Shown here: piece by piece, positions 28,755-37,341 of the stretch
Numbering within the stretch: position 1 is the first letter of the stretch
Layout of the letters: every line of letters begins with the position of its first letter
Origin: Acidobacteriota bacterium
Lineage (GTDB): Bacteria > Acidobacteriota > Vicinamibacteria > Vicinamibacterales > UBA2999
DNA length: 64,000 nucleotides
Direction: 5' to 3'
NCBI GenBank assembly: GCA_947465645.1
Contig: CANIBQ010000001.1
Span: 91,637-155,636, forward strand
Notes under the pieces: generated by a model
Seen by the model: only the letters and a program-made list of their open reading frames with translations
What the model was told of the DNA's origin: nothing
Databases searched by the model: none
Program-made: the position numbers and the translations under genes

Positions 28755-29168
28755 ATGTCAGAGCGCGTGCCCGCCATCAAGCTGCTGCTGCTCCCGAAGG
28801 ACACCAATGCCTACGGGACCATCTTCGGCGGCGTGATCCTGTCGCACATCGACCTGGCGTCTGCGGTCGAGGCGCGCAAGCTCGCGGCTCACAGGTATGT
28901 AACGAAGGCGATGCGCGAGGTCGAGTTCCACGAGCCGGTGTTCCTCGGGGACATTGTCAGCTTCTACACCGAGACCCTGCGCGTGGGCCGCACGTCGATC
29001 ACCGTTCGCGTGTCGGTCGAGGCCGAGCGGTGGGGCTCCGCTCCCGACCGGCCCGGCGCCACCGGCCACGGAGAGCGCGTCAAAGTCACCGAGGCCGAGG
29101 TGATCCTGGTGGCCGTGAACGCCCAGGGTCAGCCCGTCCCTATCCGCCCGGAGCCGATGCAGGCCTAA
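28755..29168 (+). CDS. YciA-like acyl-CoA thioesterase (hotdog fold)
   Basis: 137 aa from ATG 28755. Short hotdog thioesterase: LPKDTNAYGTIFGGVILSHID carries the conserved NxxGxxxGG and the catalytic Asp. It is followed by VEFHEPVFLGDIVSFYTE and GRTSITVRVSVEAE. YciA-type enzymes hydrolyse a range of acyl-CoAs to recycle CoA. TAAAAT at 28740-28745 is a plausible -10 but would leave a very short leader. A heptamer array starts one base after the stop. Confidence 0.85.
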   Translation: MSERVPAIKLLLLPKDTNAYGTIFGGVILSHIDLASAVEARKLAAHRYVTKAMREVEFHEPVFLGDIVSFYTETLRVGRTSITVRVSVEAERWGSAPDRPGATGHGERVKVTEAEVILVAVNAQGQPVPIRPEPMQA

Positions 29169-29169
29169 C

Positions 29170-29260
29170 AAGGCACAAAGCCCAAGGTCCAAAGCCCAAA
29201 GCACAATATGGGCTTGGAGCTTGCGCCTTGAGCTTTGAGCCTTGAGCCTTGAGCCTTTAT
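29170..29260. repeat. Heptamer array, thirteen units in perfect register
   Basis: From the base after next to the thioesterase stop to three bases before the thrC ATG, the DNA is exactly 13 x 7 bases. AAGGCAC, AAAGCCC, AAGGTCC, AAAGCCC, AAAGCAC come first. Two or three centre units follow, then CCTTGAG, CTTTGAG, CCTTGAG, CCTTGAG. The second half is an imperfect complement of the first. Confidence 0.92.
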
Positions 29261-29263
29261 CCG

Positions 29264-30541
29264 ATGAATTGGATCAGCACCCGCGGCGGTTCGCCGCCCG
29301 TTTCGTTCGTCGACGCCCTGTTCGCGGGCACCGCTCCGGATGGCGGCCTCTACATGCCCGAGCGCTTCGACCCGCTGCCGGCAGCGAGCCTCGAGGCGAT
29401 TCGCTATGCCGACATCGTCGACATCGCATCGATCGTCGGCGCCCACCTGTTCCGGGATGAGATCTCGCCAGAGGAGCTGGCCGCCCTGGTGCGGGATGCG
29501 CTGGATTTCCCGATACCGATCGTCAAGGTCACCGATCGAATCTGGGTGCTGGAGCTGTTTCACGGGCCGACGCTCGCGTTCAAGGATGTCGGCGCGCGCA
29601 CCCAGGCGCGGCTGCTGCACCATTTCACCGACGGCACCCCGCTGACGATGCTGGTGGCGACGTCCGGCGACACGGGCAGCGCCGTGGCGCAGGCCTTCCA
29701 CCGCGTACCGGACACACGCGTGGTCGTGCTCTACCCGGAAGGAAAGGTCAGCGACATCCAGGAAGCGCAGATGGCGTCGCTCGGCGACAACATCACCGCC
29801 GTCTCGGTGCACGGCACGTTCGACGACTGCCAGCGGCTGGTGAAGACGGCGTTCGCGGACGACGATCTGCGCAGTCACGTGTGGCTGACGCCTGCCAATT
29901 CGATCAACCTCGGGCGGCTACTGCCGCAGGTGTTTTATTACTTCGTGACGATGCGGCTCGGCACTGCGCCGATCATCTCCGTGCCGAGCGGCAACTTCGG
30001 CAGCCTGACCGCCGGGATCATCGCGCAGCGGCTCGGCCTGCCGGTGAAGCGCTTCGTTGCCTCGACCAACGTCAACGACGTCGTGCCTGAGTACCTCAGC
30101 ACCGGGCGATACGCGCCCCGGCCATCCGTGCCGACGGTCGCCAACGCCATGGACGTGGGCGACCCGAGTAACTTCGAGCGCATCCGGGCGCTCTACGACA
30201 ACGACCTCGAGCGCATGCGGCGCGACGTGTCCGGGGTGTCGTTTGAGGATGCGCGCGTGGTCGAGGAAATTGGCGAGGTGTTCCGGCGCACCGGCTACGT
30301 GCTCGATCCGCATGGCGCGATCGCGTGGCTCGGGTTGCAGGAGGCGCTCGCCGCCGACCCCGGTGCGACCGGGGTGTTTCTGGCGACCGCGCATCCGGCG
30401 AAGTTTCGCGACGTGGTCGAGCCGGCGATCGGTCAGCCGGTGCCGCTGCCGCCCGCACTCGCGGAGGCGGTGCGGCGCCCGCGCCACAGCGTGCCGATTC
30501 CCGCGGAGTATGCCGCGCTGCTGAGCCTGCTGCGATCATGA
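29264..30541 (+). CDS. thrC: Threonine synthase
   Basis: 425 aa from ATG 29264; the in-frame TTG at 29249 lies in the repeat array and is disfavoured. Converts O-phosphohomoserine to threonine. It has the N-terminal WISTRGGSPPVSF, the PLP lysine in HGPTLAFKDVGA, the phosphate loop ATSGDTGSAV and VPSGNFGSLTAG. The length and these motifs mark the longer class found in E. coli and yeast. Stop overlaps the next ATG (ATGA), so it is coupled to the oligopeptidase gene. Confidence 0.95.
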   Translation: MNWISTRGGSPPVSFVDALFAGTAPDGGLYMPERFDPLPAASLEAIRYADIVDIASIVGAHLFRDEISPEELAALVRDALDFPIPIVKVTDRIWVLELFHGPTLAFKDVGARTQARLLHHFTDGTPLTMLVATSGDTGSAVAQAFHRVPDTRVVVLYPEGKVSDIQEAQMASLGDNITAVSVHGTFDDCQRLVKTAFADDDLRSHVWLTPANSINLGRLLPQVFYYFVTMRLGTAPIISVPSGNFGSLTAGIIAQRLGLPVKRFVASTNVNDVVPEYLSTGRYAPRPSVPTVANAMDVGDPSNFERIRALYDNDLERMRRDVSGVSFEDARVVEEIGEVFRRTGYVLDPHGAIAWLGLQEALAADPGATGVFLATAHPAKFRDVVEPAIGQPVPLPPALAEAVRRPRHSVPIPAEYAALLSLLRS

Positions 30542-32376
30542 ACAGCTTCCGTCCAGAGCCAGGAGCGCTCCCGACCCGCGACGCCATTCCCGAGCGCTAT
30601 ACCTGGGACGTGACGGCGATCTGCCGGGACTGGGACGAATGGACCATCCAGTACACGCAGCTGGAGGCGGCGATCGAAGCGTTCAAGCAGTTCCAGGGCA
30701 CGCTCGCGCACGGCGCGGGCGGACAACTGCTCGCGGCGTTTCGCGCCATGGACGCGATGGGCGCGCTCAGTTACCGGGTCTGGTATTTCGCGTCGCTCCA
30801 GTACGACGAGGACCAGCGGAACAACGACATCAACGCGCGGCGCCAGCAGGTGCAGATCCTGTTTGCGCGCGAACAGCAGGCGAGCTCGTGGTTCAACCCC
30901 GAGCTGCTCGCGATTCCGTTCGAGACGGTGCGCGGGTGGCTCGACGCGGACCCGGACCTCGCGGTCTATCGCTTCGCGATCGAGAGCCTGTTCCACGAGC
31001 AGGAGCACGTCCTCGATGAACAGGGGGAGCGGCTGATGTCGTTCGCCGGACGCTTCAACAGCGTGCCGCACGACAGCTACGCCGCGCTGACCACCGCCGA
31101 CATGAAGTTCCCGGCGATCACCCTGGCGCGGGGCGATCGCATCACGCTGACCTACGGCCAGTACCGGGCGCTGCTCGAGACCAACCGCAACCAGGACGAC
31201 CGCGCCGCCGCCTACCGCGCGTTCCACCAGTCGTACGCCGACAACCAGAACACCTACGCGTCGCTCTACAACGGCGTGCTGCAGCGCGACTGGTTCCACG
31301 CGCAGGCGCGCGGCTACAAGACCACCCTCGACGCGGCGCTGCACGGCAACAACATCCCGACCTCGGTGGTCGAGAACCTGATCAGCGTCAGCAAGGCAGG
31401 GGCCGAGCCGCTGCGCCGGTATCACCGGCTGCGGCGCAAGGTGCTCGGGCTCGAGCAGTACAAGCTGTTCGACATCTTCGTCCCGCTGGTCGAGCACGAC
31501 GTCCGCTACCCGTACGACGAGGTCGGTGAGTGGGTGGTGGATTCGGTGGCGCCGCTCGGACGCGACTACCAGCAGCACGTGCGCGAGGCGTTCGAGAAGC
31601 GGTGGATCGACGTGTTCGAGAACGCCGGCAAGCGCAGCGGGGCGTATTCGGCCCCGGTCTACGGGTCGCACCCGTACATGCTGCTCAACTACAACGAGAC
31701 GCTCGACGCGGTGTTCACGCTGGCGCACGAGATGGGCCACTCGATGCACACGCTGCTCTCGCACCAGGCGCAGCCGTTCGTCTACGCCGGCTACACCATC
31801 TTCGTCGCCGAGGTTCCCTCGACGCTCAACGAAGCGCTGTTCCTCGACCTGATGCTCGAGCGGGCGCGCGGCCGGGAAGAGCGCATCGTGCTGCTGCAGC
31901 ACGCGATCGACAGCATCACCAGCACGTTTTTCACCCAGGTGATGTTCGCCGACTTCGAGCTGCAGGCCCATCGTCTCGTCGAGCAGGATCACCCGGTCAC
32001 GGCCGACGCGCTCAACGCGATCTACGCCTCGCTGCTGCGCGACTACTACGGCGGGGTGATCGACGAGGAGGAGGTCTCGCGGGTCACGTGGGCCCGGATC
32101 CCGCATTTTTTCAGCACGCCCTACTACGTCTACCAGTACGCGACCTGCTTCGCGTCCACCGCCCGCCTGATGCAGGACCTGCGCGCGGGAGACGAGCCGA
32201 CGAGAGCCGGCGGCGTCAGCCGCTACCTGTCACTGCTGCGCGCCGGCGGCAGCGACTATCCGATGCAACTGCTCGCGCGCGCGGGCGTTGACCTCAGCCA
32301 GCCCGACACCGTCCGCGCTGTCTCCGCCGAACTCGACACGCTCGTGGCCCGCCTCGAGCGCGAGCTGGCCGTTTAG
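30538..32376 (+). CDS. pepF: Oligoendopeptidase F, M3 family
   Basis: 612 aa from ATG 30538. Zinc oligopeptidase: HEMGHSMHTLL supplies the HExxH site, and EVPSTLNEALF the third ligand Glu. TPYYVYQYATCFAS near the C-terminus is typical of PepF. It degrades peptides of roughly 7-17 residues in the cytosol. Coupled to thrC by a 4-base overlap, an unusual partner, so the pairing may reflect shared expression rather than shared pathway. Confidence 0.92.
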   Translation: MNSFRPEPGALPTRDAIPERYTWDVTAICRDWDEWTIQYTQLEAAIEAFKQFQGTLAHGAGGQLLAAFRAMDAMGALSYRVWYFASLQYDEDQRNNDINARRQQVQILFAREQQASSWFNPELLAIPFETVRGWLDADPDLAVYRFAIESLFHEQEHVLDEQGERLMSFAGRFNSVPHDSYAALTTADMKFPAITLARGDRITLTYGQYRALLETNRNQDDRAAAYRAFHQSYADNQNTYASLYNGVLQRDWFHAQARGYKTTLDAALHGNNIPTSVVENLISVSKAGAEPLRRYHRLRRKVLGLEQYKLFDIFVPLVEHDVRYPYDEVGEWVVDSVAPLGRDYQQHVREAFEKRWIDVFENAGKRSGAYSAPVYGSHPYMLLNYNETLDAVFTLAHEMGHSMHTLLSHQAQPFVYAGYTIFVAEVPSTLNEALFLDLMLERARGREERIVLLQHAIDSITSTFFTQVMFADFELQAHRLVEQDHPVTADALNAIYASLLRDYYGGVIDEEEVSRVTWARIPHFFSTPYYVYQYATCFASTARLMQDLRAGDEPTRAGGVSRYLSLLRAGGSDYPMQLLARAGVDLSQPDTVRAVSAELDTLVARLERELAV

Positions 32377-32389
32377 TGCGGCTTTCATC

Positions 32390-32472
32390 AGTACGTAGTG
32401 TCCGGCTTCAGCCGGACCGTGGGTCGCGGGCGTCGTGAGCCTTAGTCCGGCTAAAGCCGGACACTACGTACT
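32390..32472. repeat. Inverted pair of the GTAGTGTCCGGCT repeat, 28-bp arms
   Basis: Arm one 32390-32417 and arm two 32445-32472 are complementary at 27 of 28 positions, with a 27-base spacer. Each arm itself contains the GTCCGGCTnnAGCCGGAC palindrome. The element lies 14 bases after the pepF stop and contains the only GTG start candidate upstream of the DUF5916 signal peptide. Confidence 0.9.
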
Positions 32473-34636
32473 AGTGAATTGTGCACTGGTCGCCGGGGTG
32501 GTGCTGCAGGCCGCGCCGGTTGCCGCTGGCCAGGCCGAGGCCGATCTCGAGGCCATCCGGGCCACCAAGCGGGTCGCTGCCGTCCGCATCGCCGAGCCGA
32601 TGACGATCGACGGCCTCCTCGACGAGCCGGGCTGGCAGCTCGCCCAGCCGGCCAGCGGCTTCTATCAGCAGTTCCCGGATGAATACGCGCCCTCGACCGA
32701 GCGGACGGAGGTGCGGTTCCTGTTCGACGCCGACACGCTCTACATCGGCGCCGTCATGTACGACAGCGAGCCGGGCCGGCTCGTCGTCAACGAGCTCACC
32801 CGCGACTTCAACGGATTCCAGAACGACATCCTGACGGTGATCTTCGACCCGTTCCAGGACAAGCGGAACGCCACCGCCTTCATGATCAACGCGGGCGCCG
32901 CGCAGCGCGACGTGCAGGCCTTCGAGAACGGCCGGCGGAACGACTCGAACTGGGACGGTGTCTGGTCGGTCCGCACCCAGGTCCGCGACGACGGGTGGAG
33001 CCTCGAGATGGCGCTGCCGTTCAAGACGCTGCGGTTTCCCGACAGCGATGTGCAGGAGTGGGGACTGAACCTGATGCGCGTCGTGCGCCACAAGTTCGAG
33101 GCGTCAACCTGGTCACCGGTGCCGCGCCAGTTCTCCCACTACGCCGTGGGATACGCGGGAACCCTGACGGGGATCTCGGACGTGCGGCGCGGGCGGGATC
33201 TCCGGATCACCCCGTTCGCGACCGCGCAGTTCAACAACACCGGCAGCACCGGGCCAGGATGGACCGGCAAGGGCGACGGCGGCGTGGACGTGAAGTGGGG
33301 GCTGACCTCGTCGCTGCTGCTCGACGCGAGCCTTCGCACCGACTTCTCCCAGGTCGAAGCCGACGACCAGCAGATCAACCTCACGCGCTTCAGCCTGTTC
33401 TTTCCGGAGAAGCGCCAGTTCTTCCTCGAGAATTCCGCCAATTTCCAGGTCGGGCTCGCCTCGACCGAAAACGAGCGGCGTGACCTGATCCCGTTCTTCA
33501 GCCGCCGAATCGGCCTGTCGTCGTCCGGGCAGCCAATCCCGGTCATCGGCGGCCTGCGGCTGACGGGCCGCGCGGGGCGCCAGGGCGTCGGCCTGCTCAG
33601 CGTGCAAACCGATGACTTCGAGGGTACGCCGGGGGCGAACTTCACCGTGGCGAGGCTGACGCGCAACCTGACGGAGACCTCGTCAGCCGGCGCGTTCTAT
33701 TTCGGGCGCGAGGCGTCGGACGGGAGCAGCTTCAACCGCGTCGGCGGGTTCGACATCCGGCTGGCGCCTCGTCGCACCGTGGAGATCGAGGCGTTCGCGA
33801 TGCGCAGCGACACCGCCGGGGCAGAAGGCGACTGGGCGGGGCGTACCGGCTTCCGTATCGACACCAACGCGCATCGGGCGCGCCTCGGGCTGGTCCACAT
33901 CGGGGAGGCCTTTCGCCACGATCTCGGGTTCGTGCGCCGGCGCGGCATCGGCACGTTCTTCGGCAGCTACGAGTACCTGGTCAGGCCCGCCAACCCGCGC
34001 GGCCTGCTGCGGGAACACAGCCTCCGCGTGGACGTGGACGCGACCAGCGACGACCGTTACCAGCAGTTCCTGACGCGCGTGGGGGGATTCATCTACGAGT
34101 TGTCGTTCAGGGACTCGAGCAACTTCACCGCCCGCGCGAACACCACCTCGGACCGGCTCGACCAGCCGTTCACCGTCGCGCCGGCGCTGACGATCCTGCC
34201 GGGCGAGTACGGCTACCAGACCTGGCAGGTGCAGTACTCGTCGAACCAGAGCTCGGTCGTGTCGTGGAATGCGTCGCTCGAGGCGGGCGAGTACTGGACC
34301 GGTCACCAGAAGAATGCCGGCGGCGGCGTTCGCGTGCGGTTCAACCAGCACCTCGCCGCGAGCGCGACGCTCTCGCGCAACATGATCGACCTGCCGCAGG
34401 GCGCGTTCGCCGCGAACCTCGCGCGCCTCCGCCTCGACTGGTCGTTCTCTCCCCGCATGTTCCTCAACGCGTTGGTCCAGTACAACGGCCAGGACGACAA
34501 CTGGATCTCGAACGTCCGCTTCAACCTGATTCACCGCCCCTTGAGCGACATGTATGTCGTCTGGAACGAGACACGTTTGTCTACCGGAACCAGGCGGGCG
34601 TTGATGCTCAAGTACACCCACTTGATTGCGTTCTAA
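32435..34636 (+). CDS. DUF5916 outer-membrane-type protein with CBM9-like domain (copy 1)
   Basis: 733 aa from GTG 32435. That start lies inside the inverted repeat, and residues 4-11 (SPAKAGHY) are repeat-coded; GTG 32474 is an alternative. A hydrophobic leader precedes AAGQA. Residues about 45-230 form the CBM9-like domain (IDGLLDEPGWQLAQPASGFYQQFP, TLYIGAVMYDSEP). The rest is a predicted beta barrel of the DUF5916 family (FFPEKRQFFLENSANFQVG, FFSRRIGLSS), ending in Phe. Role unknown; possibly outer-membrane uptake or adhesion. Paralogue of 37342-39888. Confidence 0.8.
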   Translation: MSLSPAKAGHYVLVNCALVAGVVLQAAPVAAGQAEADLEAIRATKRVAAVRIAEPMTIDGLLDEPGWQLAQPASGFYQQFPDEYAPSTERTEVRFLFDADTLYIGAVMYDSEPGRLVVNELTRDFNGFQNDILTVIFDPFQDKRNATAFMINAGAAQRDVQAFENGRRNDSNWDGVWSVRTQVRDDGWSLEMALPFKTLRFPDSDVQEWGLNLMRVVRHKFEASTWSPVPRQFSHYAVGYAGTLTGISDVRRGRDLRITPFATAQFNNTGSTGPGWTGKGDGGVDVKWGLTSSLLLDASLRTDFSQVEADDQQINLTRFSLFFPEKRQFFLENSANFQVGLASTENERRDLIPFFSRRIGLSSSGQPIPVIGGLRLTGRAGRQGVGLLSVQTDDFEGTPGANFTVARLTRNLTETSSAGAFYFGREASDGSSFNRVGGFDIRLAPRRTVEIEAFAMRSDTAGAEGDWAGRTGFRIDTNAHRARLGLVHIGEAFRHDLGFVRRRGIGTFFGSYEYLVRPANPRGLLREHSLRVDVDATSDDRYQQFLTRVGGFIYELSFRDSSNFTARANTTSDRLDQPFTVAPALTILPGEYGYQTWQVQYSSNQSSVVSWNASLEAGEYWTGHQKNAGGGVRVRFNQHLAASATLSRNMIDLPQGAFAANLARLRLDWSFSPRMFLNALVQYNGQDDNWISNVRFNLIHRPLSDMYVVWNETRLSTGTRRALMLKYTHLIAF

Positions 34637-34651
34637 GCCGGGTGTCCTCCG

Positions 34652-35995
34652 CTAGTACGTACTTGGCAGGCGCACCACAACCTCGGTGCCCTCGCCCGGC
34701 GTGCTCTCGCAGGTGATCGTCCCGCCGTGCGCTTCCGCGATCGATCGCGCGATCGTCAGGCCGAGACCCGCACCGCCCGACGAGGCGGTTCGCGACCGGT
34801 CGGTCCTGAAGAAGCGATCGAACACGTGCGGCAGGTCCTCGGGGGTGATGCCAATCCCGGTGTCGGAGACCCGCAGCACCGCCTCTTCACCTTCGATCCG
34901 CAGGTCAACGCGGACCGAGCCGCCATCCCGGTTGTACTCCACCGCGTTCGAGCAGATGTTGGTGACGAGGTCGAGCAGGCCATCGCGATCGCCGATCACC
35001 GCGGCGGCATCGAGCCGGACTTCGACGGTCACCCCTTTGCGCGCCGCGAGCGGGCGGATCATCGCGAGCACGTCCTCGACGACCGTGTCGAGCGGCACCG
35101 CGGTCCGCTCGATCTGGATCGCGCCGGCATCCGCGCGCGCGAGCGTCAGCAGCCGCTCCACGACCCGGTTCATCCGCGCCGCCGCGCGGCGGCAGGTGTC
35201 GAGCGAGCCGCGATACTCCTCGGGGCTGCGCTCGCGCAGGAGCGCCCAGTCGGACTCGGCCGAGATCGTCGCCAGCGGAGTCCGCAGCTCGTGCGACGCG
35301 TCCGCGGTGAACTGGCGCTGGCTCTCGACGGCAAGGTGGAGGCGATCGAAGGCATCGTTCAGCACCACCGCGACCTGCTCCAGCTCGTCGTCAGTCCCTT
35401 CAATCGCGATGCGCGCGTCGAGCTTGCCCGCGGCCATCGACGAGGCGGTCCTGCTGATCCGCGTGAGGGGCGTCAGCGCCCGCCCGACCAGGAGCCATCC
35501 TCCCGCAAGGGCGACGCCGAGCGCGCCGACCCCGGTCAGCGCCGCCATGCGCGCGAAGGCGACGACGTCCCGCCGCACGTCCGCCAGGTCGCGTCCGACG
35601 ACGACGACGGCGCCGCTCGGGGTGGCGCTGGCGAGTTCACGCCGGCCGTCGCGCGTGCGCAGGCCTTCGGCGCCCGGCGCCGTCACGTCCATGTCAGCGG
35701 GGAAGCGATCGATCAGATCCCCGCCCGCGGTCCAGATGGCATAGGTGACCGCGGCCGGCGCGTCGATGTCCTCCTGCGGCCGCATGTGCACCGGCACGTC
35801 GAGATCGAAGTCGCCGCCCGGGGCTGGCTGGAGCCCCCCGGCGAGCGCCGAGGCATCGGCGTATAAGCCGCGGTCCACCTCCGCCACGCGCGAACGCCAG
35901 AGCTCGTAGCAGACCGCGCCGGTGAGGGCGGCGATGGTGACCGCCATGATCAGCGTGTACCAGACGAGGAGCCGCGCGCGCAGCGACCTAGGCAT
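34652..35995 (-). CDS. Membrane sensor histidine kinase
   Basis: 447 aa from ATG 35995 (ATG 36016 is possible). Two membrane helices (about 5-27 and 157-180) bracket a periplasmic sensor domain of about 130 residues. A HAMP linker follows, then HisKA with phospho-His in SHELRTPLA and HATPase with NICSNAVEYN, DTGIGI and GAGLGLTIA. Its start overlaps the response regulator stop by 8 bases, so the two form a cognate pair. The periplasmic domain is not one I recognise. Confidence 0.9.
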   Translation of the reverse strand: MPRSLRARLLVWYTLIMAVTIAALTGAVCYELWRSRVAEVDRGLYADASALAGGLQPAPGGDFDLDVPVHMRPQEDIDAPAAVTYAIWTAGGDLIDRFPADMDVTAPGAEGLRTRDGRRELASATPSGAVVVVGRDLADVRRDVVAFARMAALTGVGALGVALAGGWLLVGRALTPLTRISRTASSMAAGKLDARIAIEGTDDELEQVAVVLNDAFDRLHLAVESQRQFTADASHELRTPLATISAESDWALLRERSPEEYRGSLDTCRRAAARMNRVVERLLTLARADAGAIQIERTAVPLDTVVEDVLAMIRPLAARKGVTVEVRLDAAAVIGDRDGLLDLVTNICSNAVEYNRDGGSVRVDLRIEGEEAVLRVSDTGIGITPEDLPHVFDRFFRTDRSRTASSGGAGLGLTIARSIAEAHGGTITCESTPGEGTEVVVRLPSTY

Positions 35996-36644
35996 CGACG
36001 ATGTAGCCCTCGCCACGGCGGGTCCTGATGATGTCGGCGCCGAGCTTTCTCCGGAGCGCCGCGATGTGCACTTCGATGGTGTTGGACAGGACGTCCGTCT
36101 CGCCGTCGTAGATGTGCTCGGTAATCGTCGATCGTGTCACCACCGCGCCGCGCGAACGCGCGAGCAGCTCGAGGATGGCGAACTCGCGCGCGGTGAGCTC
36201 GATCGCGGCGCCCTCACGGGAGACCTGGCGCGCGGCGGTGTCGATGGTGAAGGGCCCGAGCGTGATGGTGGAGGTGGGGTTGCCGTAGGCCCGGCGGATC
36301 AAGGCGTGCACGCGGGCGATGAGCTCGGCCAGGGCGAACGGCTTGGTGAGGTAGTCGTCGGCGCCGAGGTTGAGGCCGCGAACGCGATCCGCGACCAGGT
36401 CGCGCGCCGTCAGCGCGAGCACCGGCGTTCGGACACCGGCCTTGCGGGCGGCGTCGAGCACGCTCCAGCCGTCGCGCTTCGGGAGCATGATGTCCAGGAT
36501 GGCCGCGTCGTAGGGCATCTCGGTCAGCCGGTACAGGCCCTCGTCACCGTCCGCGGCAAGATCGACGGCGAAGCCTTCCTCGGCGAGCGCCTTGCGCAGG
36601 GTCTGCGCGAGGTCCGCCTCGTCTTCGACCACCAGCAGTCTCAT
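35988..36644 (-). CDS. OmpR-family response regulator
   Basis: 218 aa from ATG 36644. Receiver domain with acidic pocket VEDEAD, phospho-acceptor Asp in AAILDIMLP, Thr in LALTARD and Lys in DYLTKPF. It is followed by a winged-helix DNA-binding domain (LTAREFAILELLARSRGAVVTRSTI, RTRRGEGYIV). It sits between an upstream secreted protein gene (4-base overlap) and its kinase. Targets are unknown; the two DUF5916 genes on either side are candidates. Confidence 0.93.
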   Translation of the reverse strand: MRLLVVEDEADLAQTLRKALAEEGFAVDLAADGDEGLYRLTEMPYDAAILDIMLPKRDGWSVLDAARKAGVRTPVLALTARDLVADRVRGLNLGADDYLTKPFALAELIARVHALIRRAYGNPTSTITLGPFTIDTAARQVSREGAAIELTAREFAILELLARSRGAVVTRSTITEHIYDGETDVLSNTIEVHIAALRRKLGADIIRTRRGEGYIVDA

Positions 36645-37306
36645 CGCCGGTCCTGGTCTTCCGGCTCCTCCTCGACCCGCAGATCGTCGAACCAGCCGGT
36701 GGTGCTGCCCCCCGACCAGAGGCCGGCGCGCCCGGGCGCCGGCAGCGCGCGATCGCGCGCGCGCATCACCCCGATGCCGCCCAGCGCCACGCGTATCCGG
36801 TCATCGTCGTGCACGACGCGGACCGTGTGCCAGGCATCGCCGTCGAGCTCGAGGTCGTCTTCCTCTTCGAGCCGGATGCGGTTGCCGCGGACCACGCGGT
36901 AGAGCGCGATCTCCTGCCGGCGGAGGTCCAGCGAGACGAGGTAGTAGTTGTCGGGATCCTGATAGCGCCAGACCAGGCCACCGGTGCGCTCGCCGTCGAT
37001 CAGCTTGAGGCGGGCGCTGACGCGCAGCCGCGGCGGCGCGGTGGCGTCGAGCGTCGCCAGCGAGAAGCCGGAGGAGCCGGGGTCGGCCGCGTGAGAGAGA
37101 AACTGGTTCGCGCCGTCGGCGCGCACGAACCAGCGGCCTGGTGCGGGCTGGCGCGCGGCGGAAAACGTGAAGCCGGGGGGCGGTACGCCGGGCGTGTCCT
37201 GGTCGAACGTGCGGATCGCGACATCCGCGAGGGCCGTCGCCACCGTGAGCGCCAGGAGAGTTCGCAGCACGTGCCGCCATCTTAGTCCGGGGGGCCGCGC
37301 CTTCAT
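36641..37306 (-). CDS. Exported hypothetical protein, lectin-like fold
   Basis: 221 aa from ATG 37306. An N-terminal signal or anchor (LRTLLALTVATALADVAI) is followed by a beta-sandwich pattern: RLRVSARLKLIDGERTGGLVWR-like strands, DPDNYYLVSLDL and WHTVRVVHDDDRIRVALGG. This recalls the concanavalin-like DUF1080/LamG group that binds sugars. The gene overlaps the response regulator by 4 bases and is the first of three co-transcribed genes. That placement hints it is a periplasmic accessory to the kinase. Confidence 0.7.
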   Translation of the reverse strand: MKARPPGLRWRHVLRTLLALTVATALADVAIRTFDQDTPGVPPPGFTFSAARQPAPGRWFVRADGANQFLSHAADPGSSGFSLATLDATAPPRLRVSARLKLIDGERTGGLVWRYQDPDNYYLVSLDLRRQEIALYRVVRGNRIRLEEEDDLELDGDAWHTVRVVHDDDRIRVALGGIGVMRARDRALPAPGRAGLWSGGSTTGWFDDLRVEEEPEDQDRR

Positions 37307-37341
37307 CTCCGCTTCATGCCGAATCCAGTACGCTGACGCCC

